This document shows, one piece after another, positions 24,201 through 31,347 of a stretch of DNA of 64,000 nucleotides; position 1 is the first letter of the stretch; the number at the start of each line of letters is the position of its first letter. The translations under genes and the position numbers were made by a program. The notes beneath the pieces were generated by a model. That model made no database searches. It saw nothing but the letters and a program-made list of their open reading frames with translations, and was not told where the DNA came from. The DNA comes from RGIG8748 sp045646525 (GTDB lineage: Bacteria; Bacillota; Clostridia; UMGS1810): positions 15,192-79,191 of the forward strand of contig JAZRKX010000027.1 in NCBI GenBank assembly GCA_045646525.1. The letters are read 5' to 3'.

Positions 24201-26893
24201 CCTCCATTATGAGCATGATACAGACGCAAATATCTGCAGAGAATTCCGACCTCAAGACAGAAATTCTCAATGCAGCTCAGGATCCCGACTCGGATATTTA
24301 CTCTGCTATCAAGGAGTTTGCAAGAACTGATGCAACACTTAAGGCGAGCATCAAAGGCGCAGTTAAAGATGACATAAAGGATGATGCGAAAAGCTGGATA
24401 GAGGGCAATGTTTCCGAAGTTAAGGATAATGTAATAGCTGCTGTTAAGGGCAATGCTGCTCTTCTTAGTAAGGTGCTTTTGGCAAGCGGTTATATAACCG
24501 ATGAGACTGAAGCATTAAACCACGCAAATGATTATGTAACGGGCAATAGCTTATATGCAACCGATATCGACGCAAAGATTGAGGAACATTTTGCGGATGA
24601 AGAATGCACTACATTAAAGGGCTTTATCACAGAAAACTATGACACAGTTTATGAAGAAGCTTATGAATTGATTTTTGATGATTTATATGTTAATTTGTTC
24701 GATGATACATATGAAGAGTATCTTGGCGGAAATGACGCTGATGCCAAGCTCGAGGATGCTTTCGATAAGTATGTATCCGGAGGAAATCTCGAAAAAGCGA
24801 CGGATATGTTTATAGAGGATGCCGGTCGACTTATAAGTGCAGTTAAGCTGTATATCAAAGATAGTGATGATAAGCTTAAGGAAGTACTTGCTATATATAA
24901 TAGTGCAGACAATATTTCAAGTCTGGAAGGTGCATTTGAAACGTATATCAATGCAAATGATGAAAATCTCGATGATGCATTTAATGTATTTGTACAGAGT
25001 TCAGCCTTTGACGGCTTCTACGCAGATTATATTTCAGATGACACCCGCTTCAATACATTGTTCGAAAGCTATTATACAACGCATGTACACGATGTAGCAA
25101 AGGATGCATATTTCAGCGAAAACAAAGACATTCAAAGCTTCGTGCGTAATAAAGTGTACGAATATACAGAGATACTTGTTATGGAGTATGCAGATAAGAA
25201 GCTTGAGGAAAATGATCACGGCGAACTCAAGGCAACAATAGATAAGCTCATTAATGATAAATTTGCCAAGGTTGTAAGAGAGAGATACTTTAGCGGCAAA
25301 GAAGAAGATAAGCAGTTCAAGGACACTATCGATAGTCTTATAAGGACAGAGGGTGAGCAGCTTATAAAAGAATATGTTAAGCCCGACAACACACTCTCCA
25401 ATGATATAAAAACATTTATAAAGACTAAGATTGATACCAACATAGATACTATTGCAAATCAGTATGTGTTAGGTACTCTCTCTAAGAACATCAGAGAGCT
25501 CATAGACGCAGAAATAGACGCTCATATGAATAAGCTCATAGATGACTACATAAATGATGTAGAGGGCGCAAGAGATACCCTCGGCGAGCTTGTTCCCACC
25601 TATGCACAGGATGCGGTGGATACTCTTAAAGCTACCGATGCATTCAAAAACACTATTTCCGACTTTACATCAGGAAACGGTGTAAGAGTAAACGAAGACA
25701 ACATAATGTTCATATCCATACTCTCCACTCTTATGGGAGAATACGATTATGACAAGATTATGGCAGACTTCGCACCTGCAAAGGTTAAGACCATTGCAGA
25801 TAAGATAGGTAGTGAGCTTGCATCCAAGTATGTAAAGGGTCTTCTCGACACCTTCGTCGGCGGTATTAAGCAGGCAGAAGAAAGCCTGCAGGAAGATATC
25901 AATAGCGGTATCGAGGGCACAGAGTATAAGTTTACCACTACCCCGAGAGTAAGAATTTACTTCATGGATGACTTTGTGGTATCTATGTACAACAAGGCAA
26001 TGCCCAAGGCTATAGATAAGCTCAACAGCAAAGAGCTTATATCTGCAAACCCCTACGCTCAGAAGCTTATAAACAAAAACTGGATTACAGAGCTTCTTGA
26101 TTACGACAGTACCAATGTGAGCGAGGAACTCAGCGGTTACAGCATAAAGAAGGGCAGATACGATGAAGATTATGATGTGACCGACAGCCCGATTATGACA
26201 TATATCGACATTGCTCTGGAAAACACTATTCTTCTCTATGATGCTGTAATGTGGTATGGCGACAAATACGAGGCTTCTATAGAAGATAAGCTTGATGCGG
26301 TATCCGCACTCATGGGCACATATGCAAACAAGGCAAACGAAGTTGTAATGCACTACATTAAGACAGGCGAGCTTCCCAAGGGCTATACACCTTATGAAAT
26401 CACAGACAAGATTTTAGATAAGGTTCTCGGCGTAAACGATAAGATTGACGATGCTTATGACAAGGGTGAAGATAAGTACTACGAAAACGAGGACAAAATC
26501 CTTGAGCTTGTAGACAAGATGAAGAATTTCTACACCGAAAAGCTCGACAAGGATTACACAGAGGTTATAGACCTTGCAAGCCTCAGCGTGTATGCAGACG
26601 GCAAAGCATATCCCGTATACAAGATTCTTCTCGGTATAAGCGATGAAAACGATGCCTTTAATATTGATACCCTCGCAGATGCTATAGATGACTCCGACAA
26701 TTATCATGGCATAAACGCACTTGAAAAGGGAATGAATAAGCTTAAATCCAAGCTTGCGCAGTTTGAAGAGAAGGATGTTGCATCCACTCACAGCATCATC
26801 AGAAATGCATACAAGTTTACATTAAGCTCCAGAGAAATAAAGGGACGCGAGACGGGTACACACACCGTTAAGCTTCGCAGATATTTTAAATAA
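21215..26893 (+). CDS. Giant SLH-domain surface protein (1892 aa), element cargo
   Basis: Exported cell-surface protein. Signal peptide: residues 1 to about 26, ending TTVFAAADV. Three SLH domains follow (about 30-205) with DGRIAPKDYITRAETATI, INPEGYITREQVFAIL and LKPKDYITREEFAQIM; these bind pyruvylated secondary cell-wall polymer. Then a beta-rich stretch of about 210-315 with repeated hydrophobic rungs (TLKNLVINGDLIIADGVGNG), and a GGGGS linker. A Listeria-Bacteroides repeat domain (about 330-405, YNANGGTVNGK to FLGWYIDT) follows. The remaining 1400 or so residues are mostly acidic, helical, with degenerate repeats of a Phe/Tyr-x2-Tyr/Phe-type pattern between 1100 and 1320. No sortase motif and no C-terminal membrane segment. 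ATG 21215 has GGAGGAG, 7-base spacing. Confidence 0.9.
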   Translation: MKFSFKLVTTLIAIILTVCCITTVFAAADVSAFTDFPAGSWSDAALRAGVNNGLIQGKDDGRIAPKDYITRAETATIINRAFGATVKADISQYTDVSPSKWYYAEMQKAVNMQTVQGVSSNRINPEGYITREQVFAILARALVISDTDETKLMTFADGSSVSSWARGYTAALVNRGYVNGNTENRLKPKDYITREEFAQIMHNTFKQYINGYNSVLSDATLGTTIVRTPNLTLKNLVINGDLIIADGVGNGNLNLENVKVSGRILFRGGEGKVKLTKTTVGQFVLIHDVNGVVNFLNYKDEAVFKNHIQDTKATFLKRTTGGGGSTKPEKYDVIYNANGGTVNGKATHTVNDVLSVNEGYTLDTTLTMERAGYTFLGWYIDTVSQTIITSVPAGTADVTVYAKWERAGASVLGFTLVENNQEGKKVTVKATLSTLPENIDDLAAISLYYTQTPQYMTLKEVKPVFEGTGFSYTDGAIIWINEKDPITLEELLDKNGELFEIVYTYTLSPNGDVVLSYTDKTELISSSFEEGTGYTMSDLTIPFDKSTYTVTFYDGTTKSKGSIEVKAESYVDKDEVEEILGDPADYKTQKGFTHSDVTLSDGTHIDGKVHEIYPELWYNDGTKWKIFEPEKVKIVKDTDVYLLTRYVAAYYDTDLEFRGIKLPQKEIVIPYDSNTDLWESAMDTLVATRDVVASTLYDIEFALDVDLFSAMLEKAAKTGFVDADGNILNPEVPVPLHKLLTEELIMKQIDNYIDSNINNEEFIAEILRNDTVVDMLLENKELRNKVLGNKDQRDKFLDESAINRLIVKEAVLNWIFNDSDFKQEFLNSKEAFIYIAEDLKHVLENAEIKKIILDECIKFVEEEYFNVDDGDEHSELYNYIDTKLNSRDFIDEIEEEPQLRILLKDEIKNLLLDDDTDSGADKQAKATLKEKIFTEIRNSSTFRTTVLNAVAGNDDILFAIGDVIRKDLLAGNTTYEEIVVNAIRTEFQKEGSALKASIMSMIQTQISAENSDLKTEILNAAQDPDSDIYSAIKEFARTDATLKASIKGAVKDDIKDDAKSWIEGNVSEVKDNVIAAVKGNAALLSKVLLASGYITDETEALNHANDYVTGNSLYATDIDAKIEEHFADEECTTLKGFITENYDTVYEEAYELIFDDLYVNLFDDTYEEYLGGNDADAKLEDAFDKYVSGGNLEKATDMFIEDAGRLISAVKLYIKDSDDKLKEVLAIYNSADNISSLEGAFETYINANDENLDDAFNVFVQSSAFDGFYADYISDDTRFNTLFESYYTTHVHDVAKDAYFSENKDIQSFVRNKVYEYTEILVMEYADKKLEENDHGELKATIDKLINDKFAKVVRERYFSGKEEDKQFKDTIDSLIRTEGEQLIKEYVKPDNTLSNDIKTFIKTKIDTNIDTIANQYVLGTLSKNIRELIDAEIDAHMNKLIDDYINDVEGARDTLGELVPTYAQDAVDTLKATDAFKNTISDFTSGNGVRVNEDNIMFISILSTLMGEYDYDKIMADFAPAKVKTIADKIGSELASKYVKGLLDTFVGGIKQAEESLQEDINSGIEGTEYKFTTTPRVRIYFMDDFVVSMYNKAMPKAIDKLNSKELISANPYAQKLINKNWITELLDYDSTNVSEELSGYSIKKGRYDEDYDVTDSPIMTYIDIALENTILLYDAVMWYGDKYEASIEDKLDAVSALMGTYANKANEVVMHYIKTGELPKGYTPYEITDKILDKVLGVNDKIDDAYDKGEDKYYENEDKILELVDKMKNFYTEKLDKDYTEVIDLASLSVYADGKAYPVYKILLGISDENDAFNIDTLADAIDDSDNYHGINALEKGMNKLKSKLAQFEEKDVASTHSIIRNAYKFTLSSREIKGRETGTHTVKLRRYFK

Positions 26894-26938
26894 TTTGCAA
26901 CCTTTTGCACCCGGGAAAAGTATTATAAGTGAACGACA

Positions 26939-26973
26939 AAATATCTCTGCACCGTTTTGGTGCAGAGATATTT
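26939..26973 (+). promoter_or_regulatory. 15-bp perfect hairpin in the leader of the second SLH gene
   Basis: AAATATCTCTGCACC (26939-26953), loop GTTTT, then the exact complement at 26959-26973, ending 2 bases before the AAAGGAAG ribosome binding site of the 26990 gene. It could end the giant-gene transcript weakly or protect the downstream mRNA; its closeness to the ribosome site favours an effect on translation or mRNA 5'-end stability. Confidence 0.55.
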
Positions 26974-26989
26974 CGAAAGGAAGATGAAA

Positions 26990-28684
26990 ATGAAAAAAGC
27001 TTTATCGCTCATTGCGATAATAATGGTATTTGTGTTTTCGGTAAATATCTGCTTTGCAGATACTGCTGTAACAACACCCCCTGCACAGACAACACCTGAG
27101 GCAAAGCATCCCATGGAAGACCTCGATATGAATTCCGACCTCGGCAAGAGCGTGCTTAAGCTCTATGAAGCTGGTGTAATAAACGGCTACAAGGAAGCCG
27201 ATGGTACATATGCCTACCGCGCAGATAAAAGCATAACCCGCGGTGAGTTCTGCAAAATGATAAACACCACCTTTGGTTACACTCTTATGGCAGACAATAA
27301 GTTTAAGGATGTAGACTCCAACAAACACTGGTATTATCATCATGTTCTTATTGCTATTCACTATGGCTACATACAGGGTCACGGAGACGGCACCTTTGGC
27401 GGCAACGGAAACATAACAAGAGAGCAGGTTTGCGTGATTCTCGACAGAATATTAAACAAGAAAGCCGAGACAAAACCGCAAATCACAGACAATGTTTCCT
27501 CCTGGGCGAAGGATGCTGTAGAAAATATAGCAGGACTTGGATATATGCCCCTCGAGGAGGGCGGCAAGTTCCGTGCAAAAGAATATATGACAAGAGGCGA
27601 GCTTGCGCTCACTCTTGATGATTTTGTAACCATAAAGACCCCCGAGGGTACTACAGACAAGGACAAAACACAAGAAAATAAGGAAGAGCAAAAACCCTCT
27701 AATCCATCAACCGGCTCTTCGGGCGGTGAGAAGGATTCCAACGAGGGCGCAGATATAGGAAGCTCCGGCGGCGGTAGCTCGGGCGGAGGCAATTCGGGAG
27801 GCTCGACTGAAAAAAGCTACACCATTACATACAACAAGGACGGCGGCAGCCTTAGCGGAGGCAAAACAACCTACAAGGCGTCGGATGCCGATTATACCTT
27901 ACCCAAGCCGACCAAAAACGGATATAAATTCATGGGTTGGTTTGAGGACAAGGATGCCGATGTTACAAGTGCAGAGCCTGTAACCATACTCGCATCGGGT
28001 TCTACAGGCAATAAGACCTATTATGCAAAATGGGGCAAGACCTATACAATAAAGTATGTTCTTCATCCCTCTGAATACGAAAAAGAAGAGGACCCCACAA
28101 TTCTCGGTAAGCTTGACGAAACAGCGAAGAAGTCATATTGTCAGTATGACGAATATGTTCTCCCCACTCCCACAAGAGGCGATGGCGAAGATTTCTTAGG
28201 CTGGTATGAGGCGCAGACCTTTAAGAATGTAAAGGATACCATTATTGTGTCGGATGAATACAAGGTCACCGCTATACCCGCAGGCAGCGAGGGCAACAAA
28301 ACCTACCACGCAGTATGGCAAGATATGGTTAAGAGCTCAGACGATACATACTATTATGTAAATGATGCAATGTCTGCTATATCGGACATAAAGGACCTTA
28401 TGCCCCTTGCAGTAGAGAGCGGAATTCTGGACTTCTTTGAAACCGCTCTTCCGCAGGTTTCCTCTTGGGAGGCACAGGGCGTGCTTGTAACCAAGAAGCT
28501 TGTCCGCAAGGTATATGAGTCCGAAGCGGATATAATAAGAGGAGCTTATCTTGAGCTTCAGGTGGCAGGCAGAGACCAGGAATTAAGAGATGAACTTCTG
28601 CAGCTTCGGGGAATAGAAAACCTTGTAACGATATTTGGCATAAACATCGCTTTTGGTACGGGCGATGTTGAGGTGCTTGAATAA
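26990..28684 (+). CDS. SLH-domain surface protein with Listeria-Bacteroides repeats, element cargo
   Basis: 564 residues. Signal peptide 1-24 (SVNICFADT). Three SLH domains at about 40-220, the first two typical (DKSITRGEFCKMIN, GNITREQVCVILDRIL) and the third weaker (AKEYMTRGELALTL). A charged linker and a Gly-Ser-rich stretch of about 230-285 follow, then two Listeria-Bacteroides-type beta-grasp repeats (YNKDGGSLSGGK to GWFEDKDAD, and YVLHPSEYEKEE to FLGWYEAQT). The helical C-terminus has no recognised motif. ATG 26990 is chosen by the AAAGGAAG spacing of 6. It is presumably displayed on the wall with the giant protein upstream. Confidence 0.9.
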   Translation: MKKALSLIAIIMVFVFSVNICFADTAVTTPPAQTTPEAKHPMEDLDMNSDLGKSVLKLYEAGVINGYKEADGTYAYRADKSITRGEFCKMINTTFGYTLMADNKFKDVDSNKHWYYHHVLIAIHYGYIQGHGDGTFGGNGNITREQVCVILDRILNKKAETKPQITDNVSSWAKDAVENIAGLGYMPLEEGGKFRAKEYMTRGELALTLDDFVTIKTPEGTTDKDKTQENKEEQKPSNPSTGSSGGEKDSNEGADIGSSGGGSSGGGNSGGSTEKSYTITYNKDGGSLSGGKTTYKASDADYTLPKPTKNGYKFMGWFEDKDADVTSAEPVTILASGSTGNKTYYAKWGKTYTIKYVLHPSEYEKEEDPTILGKLDETAKKSYCQYDEYVLPTPTRGDGEDFLGWYEAQTFKNVKDTIIVSDEYKVTAIPAGSEGNKTYHAVWQDMVKSSDDTYYYVNDAMSAISDIKDLMPLAVESGILDFFETALPQVSSWEAQGVLVTKKLVRKVYESEADIIRGAYLELQVAGRDQELRDELLQLRGIENLVTIFGINIAFGTGDVEVLE

Positions 28685-28690
28685 AAAACA

Positions 28691-28724
28691 AGGGTCTGAC
28701 TCAAAATTCAGAGTCAGGCCCTTT
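28691..28724. terminator. Bidirectional intrinsic terminator
   Basis: Stem AGGGTCTGACTC / GAGTCAGGCCCT around AAAATTCA with T-rich and A-rich flanks on either side. It separates the convergent 26990 (+) and 28739 (-) genes. Confidence 0.85.
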
Positions 28725-28738
28725 TCTGTATAAACAGT

Positions 28739-29551
28739 TTATTTGATAAATGCTTTAATGTCAATATCAAAAAAATGACCCAGGCTGGTGATTACATCTT
28801 TTTGACCGGGGGTAAGCGAATTGCTATAAACTCTCTGGAGCTCTCCGCTAAGTTCCGGAGAGTTTCTTACATCATCAATAAGAGATTCGAGAGATGTAAA
28901 TTCTTTGTCTAAGAGTCTCTTGGTGGCTTCACTTGTAAGTAGCATGGTTGTTCTGTTGTTATACGCAACACGAGCGCAGTTTTCCATTGCGTTCAGAAGT
29001 GATATTACCTTGGCAAATCTTGTTTCCGAATCATTGTATTCGGGGTGTTCTTCCACACTATTGCGCATTTTTTCGACTATATTGGGTTTGTTGTTTTCTC
29101 CCAGAAGGTGAACCAATATGTATCTTACAGTATAATCGTTTGCCTCTGTTATAACATCCTCGGTAAGCACATCGTCGGCAAGGGTTAAGGGCTTTAAACT
29201 GTTTTTATCCCATGTATAGAGTCTTATGCGGTCAGGAGTAAGAGGAAGACCGTCTCCATCCTTGTAGGTAGCCTGAAACTGTAATCCTGTAAAGCTTGTT
29301 TTAGAGGAAACATCCAGCGGTATAGTCTTTGTAAGAACTCCGTCTGTATAGAAGCCCGCAAGAAGTATTCCGCCCTCATATGTATTTGGAACTGTGACCG
29401 AAAAGGTAATAGGCTCCGAAGAGTTTCGGTCATGTCTTATTGCGTCAATAGTAAAGCTTGCGCCCCCGTCCTGAAGTGCCGACGCCTCGGCACAAAAAGC
29501 AGTCGATAGAAAGAGCGTTCCCGCAAGAAGTGCACATAGCACCTTTTTCAT
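28739..29551 (-). CDS. Exported protein of unknown function, element cargo
   Basis: 270 residues with a clear signal peptide (MKKVLCALLAGTLFLSTAFC, cleavage near AEASA). The N-terminal half is beta-rich and looks like an immunoglobulin-type domain (FSVTVPNTYEGGILLAGFYT). The C-terminal half is helical. No SLH or anchor is seen, so it is probably secreted or held by partners. ATG 29551 is preceded by AAGGAATG. It faces away from the recombinase gene, with a shared 130-bp upstream region. No family recognised. Confidence 0.75.
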   Translation of the reverse strand: MKKVLCALLAGTLFLSTAFCAEASALQDGGASFTIDAIRHDRNSSEPITFSVTVPNTYEGGILLAGFYTDGVLTKTIPLDVSSKTSFTGLQFQATYKDGDGLPLTPDRIRLYTWDKNSLKPLTLADDVLTEDVITEANDYTVRYILVHLLGENNKPNIVEKMRNSVEEHPEYNDSETRFAKVISLLNAMENCARVAYNNRTTMLLTSEATKRLLDKEFTSLESLIDDVRNSPELSGELQRVYSNSLTPGQKDVITSLGHFFDIDIKAFIK

Positions 29552-29683
29552 AAATATCATTCCTTATAAAAATATATATACATTATGCCATAGCATTTTT
29601 GCTGTGTCAACATGGTTTAACAATCTGTAAAAAACTTGTCTTATTTCATAAATTCTTCATATAAATTATATGAGGTGATTTAT

Positions 29684-30517
29684 GTGCGTTATGCGGCATA
29701 TTGCAGGGTTTCTACAGGCAGCGACGAACAGCTTAATTCGCTTATAAATCAAAAGAAGTTTTTCGAAGAATATGTAAAGATGCGGGGCGATACCCTTGTA
29801 CACATATATGCCGACAGAGGAATAAGCGGAAAAAGCATGGAAAACCGTACGGAGTTCAAAAAGCTTTTAGAAGATAGTGCCAAGGGGGAATTTGGTGCCG
29901 TGCTTGTAAAGGATATAAGCCGTTTTGCCAGAAATACTCTGGATTTTCTCACAGGTATCCGCGCACTCAAGGCGCAGGGAGTAGATGTTATATTTATAGG
30001 CGCCAATCAAAAAGTCATAGGCGAGTCCGAATTTGTGCTCACTCTTTTTGCCGCTCTGGCACAGGAGGAATCCTGCGCCCTTTCCAAAAGGATTATTTTC
30101 GGCAAAAAGCAGGGCGCCAAGGGCGGCAGAGTGCCCAATATCATATACGGCTACGACAAGCTGGATACATATACCCTCTCAATAAATCCCAAAGAGGCGC
30201 CTGTGGTGAGGGAAATATTTAGTATGTATACAAAAGAGGGCATGGGTTACAGGAAGATAGCGGCATATCTTAATGGTCGGGGCGTACCCACGAAGCTTGG
30301 CAAAGAGTGGAATCCCAAGGGGATAAAAAGGATTCTCGCCAATCCCATATATAAGGGTGTACTTGTAAATAACAAGACGGAAACAAGGGACTTTTTGCTC
30401 GGCATACGAAGTGAAGTTCCGAGTGATGAGAGGTATTATCATGTAAGGGATGAGCTTAGAATAATAGAGGACACGGTGTATGAAAAGGCGGTTTGCCTTT
30501 TGGATAAAAGAAAATAA
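29684..30517 (+). CDS. Serine recombinase (resolvase catalytic + recombinase domain), short C-terminus
   Basis: 277 residues from GTG 29684 (GAGGTG, 6-base spacing). The catalytic domain has the nucleophile in AAYCRVST (Ser10), then DRGISGKSMENRTEFKKLL, VKDISRFARNTLDFL and EFVLTLFAALAQEES. The recombinase DNA-binding domain spans about 150-265 (GYRKIAAYLNGRGVPTKLGK, NPKGIKRILANPIYKGVL). It ends with YEKAVCLLDKRK, where large serine recombinases continue into a zinc-ribbon and coiled-coil domain, so that part is missing. Repeat copy B begins close after the stop and may have removed it. It is the obvious candidate enzyme for the element; whether it still works is uncertain. Confidence 0.85.
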   Translation: MRYAAYCRVSTGSDEQLNSLINQKKFFEEYVKMRGDTLVHIYADRGISGKSMENRTEFKKLLEDSAKGEFGAVLVKDISRFARNTLDFLTGIRALKAQGVDVIFIGANQKVIGESEFVLTLFAALAQEESCALSKRIIFGKKQGAKGGRVPNIIYGYDKLDTYTLSINPKEAPVVREIFSMYTKEGMGYRKIAAYLNGRGVPTKLGKEWNPKGIKRILANPIYKGVLVNNKTETRDFLLGIRSEVPSDERYYHVRDELRIIEDTVYEKAVCLLDKRK

Positions 30518-30518
30518 A

Positions 30519-30574
30519 ACCTTCTTTGCGGTCAAAGAAGCAAAACCTAAGGGGCATTTGGGCATGCCCCTTAA
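30519..30574. repeat. Two small palindromic hairpins after the recombinase gene
   Basis: CTTCTTTG-CGGT-CAAAGAAG followed by AAGGGGCAT-TTGGGC-ATGCCCCTT. They lie between the recombinase stop and the module of copy B. Neither has a T-run that would make it a convincing terminator. Short palindromes like these are common dispersed repeats in gut Clostridia, from memory. Confidence 0.5.
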
Positions 30575-30575
30575 C

Positions 30576-30790
30576 CCCGCCCTCCGCTATGGACTTTGAA
30601 GCTGAAAACCCCGATTAAAAACGCATATCCTACCGCCGTTGCGGACGCGACAATTTTGTCGCTTGTCCTCACTAAACGGCAAATGCATAATGGAACTTAA
30701 ATTTCGCATTTGCCGTTTGCGGTGTCTCTGTGTTTTTAATCGGGGTTTTCTTAATGCTCCAAAGTCCAATGCGGATTTTACTGACGGCAC
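30576..30790 (+). repeat. Three-way-junction repeat module, copy B-left
   Basis: Outer stem AAAACCCCGATTAAAAAC (30605-30622) pairs perfectly over 18 bp with 30732-30749. Hairpin 1 is GCGACA-ATTT-TGTCGC (about 30647-30662). The link TTGTCCTCACTAAACGGC leads into hairpin 2, AAACGGCAAATGC (30674-30686) with GCATTTGCCGTTT (30706-30718). The outer stem and hairpin 1 are different in sequence from copy A but paired in the same way, which is the covariation expected of a conserved RNA or DNA structure. Confidence 0.75.
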
Positions 30791-30853
30791 CAAAAGCTTG
30801 ATAACAAAGTGCAAAAATACTTTGTGTTTTACAAAATGCGACATGTTTCTCGG

Positions 30854-30882
30854 TTGACTTTTGAGAAAATATGTGGTACGAT
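30854..30882 (+). promoter_or_regulatory. Sigma-A-type promoter of the small gene in copy B
   Basis: TTGACT at 30854-30859, 17-base spacer, TACGAT at 30877-30882; the upstream 60 bp match copy A closely. Confidence 0.6.
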
Positions 30883-31083
30883 AATTTTGCCAAACAAAAT
30901 CACATATTTGCATGTAATGAACGGAACTTTGCGTTTAGTAAAAACGTACAGTCTCTGGTTCTGTTCATTTGTGCATGAATCGATTTTGTTTGGCGACAAT
31001 AAGGGCTGTACGCTTTTCGTGCGTCGGCTCTGTGCCGGCGCATTTTTTAATTTATACTAAAATTTAGAAAAGGAGAAATGCAA
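30883..31083 (+). ncRNA. Structured leader RNA with intrinsic terminator ahead of the small gene (copy B)
   Basis: P1 pairs GCCAAACAAAATC (30889-30901) with GATTTTGTTTGGC (30982-30994), 13 of 13; copy A pairs different bases at the same place. Inside, ATGAACGGAAC pairs with GTTCTGTTCAT with one mismatch. AAAAACGTACAG (30940-30951) can pair with CTGTACGCTTTT (31006-31017) across the P1 boundary, matching the pseudoknot or switch pairing of copy A. An intrinsic terminator, TGCGTCGGC-TCTGT-GCCGGCGCA plus six T (31022-31050), stands just before the AAGGAG of the gene. Confidence 0.65.
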
Positions 31084-31206
31084 ATGGAAGATTATAAGAC
31101 AATGTATTATGAACTATTTAATAAAATAACGGATGTAATAGATACTCTTACAAAAATCCAACAGGAAGCAGAAGAAACGTTCATCTCTTCCAACGAAAAC
31201 AATTAG
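31084..31206 (+). CDS. Small conserved protein in structured element (copy B)
   Basis: 40-residue homologue of the 11395 protein, starting MEDYKTMYYELFNKITDVID and ending in SSNENN. It was found by comparison with copy A because it is too short for ordinary ORF calling. The AAAAGGAGAAATGCAA leader bases before ATG are identical in both copies. It lies inside the 11-kb element, near its right end. Function unknown; a single helix that could bind a partner protein, RNA or membrane surface. Confidence 0.75.
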   Translation: MEDYKTMYYELFNKITDVIDTLTKIQQEAEETFISSNENN

Positions 31207-31229
31207 ATTTGTGCCTTGGCGCAAATCTA
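31204..31229 (+). terminator. Hairpin containing the small-gene stop codon (copy B)
   Basis: TAGATTTGTGC-CTTG-GCGCAAATCTA, the same 11-bp stem as in copy A with a U-G pair and a changed loop. Confidence 0.5.
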
Positions 31230-31240
31230 CCTTATACTCT

Positions 31241-31303
31241 TCCCGCAGATTTCACGGCGGACGGGGAGGGGTTGTAGGGGTGACACCTGCAGGTCACCCC
31301 TAC
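31241..31303. repeat. Truncated module arm and GTAGGGGTGAC hairpin of copy B
   Basis: CCCGCAGATTTCACGGCGGACGGGG corresponds to the reverse-oriented outer arm of a module, without the rest, so the right-hand module of copy B is deleted. The 11-bp hairpin GTAGGGGTGAC / GTCACCCCTAC follows, as at the right side of copy A. Confidence 0.6.
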
Positions 31304-31315
31304 ATATATAAATAT

Positions 31316-31347
31316 TTTGTTGGCACACACAGAAGTGGTTGACCCCA
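31316..31347 (+). other. attR-like element/gene junction
   Basis: Element-derived half TTTGTTGGCACACACA (31316-31331), crossover GA at 31332-31333, then gene-derived half AGTGGTTGACCCC. Compared with attL the eight bases GGCACACA and the GA two bases later are shared. Confidence 0.85.

Larger units (their letters stand above)
20243..31331. mobile_element. 11,089-bp site-specific intervening element inside a coding gene
   Basis: The two ends meet the halves of one gene. Recombination at the shared GA would release 11,089 bp, restore the gene frame exactly, and produce a circle whose junction is a perfect palindrome of 16 bp, GA, 16 bp, each arm TTTGTTGGCACACACA or its complement. Serine integrases use such sites with a non-palindromic central dinucleotide, and a serine recombinase gene (29684) lies about 0.8 kb from the right end. 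Cargo: a membrane protein (20404), a 1892-residue SLH protein (21215), a second SLH protein (26990), an exported protein on the minus strand (28739), and structured repeat copy B with a small gene. No phage structural, replication or conjugation genes are present. Confidence 0.85.

Noticed and set aside
25670..26353. 227-codon minus-strand frame inside the giant SLH gene
   Set aside because: Shadow of a long real gene; composition is that of a frame read through helical Glu/Lys codons and no ribosome site is seen.
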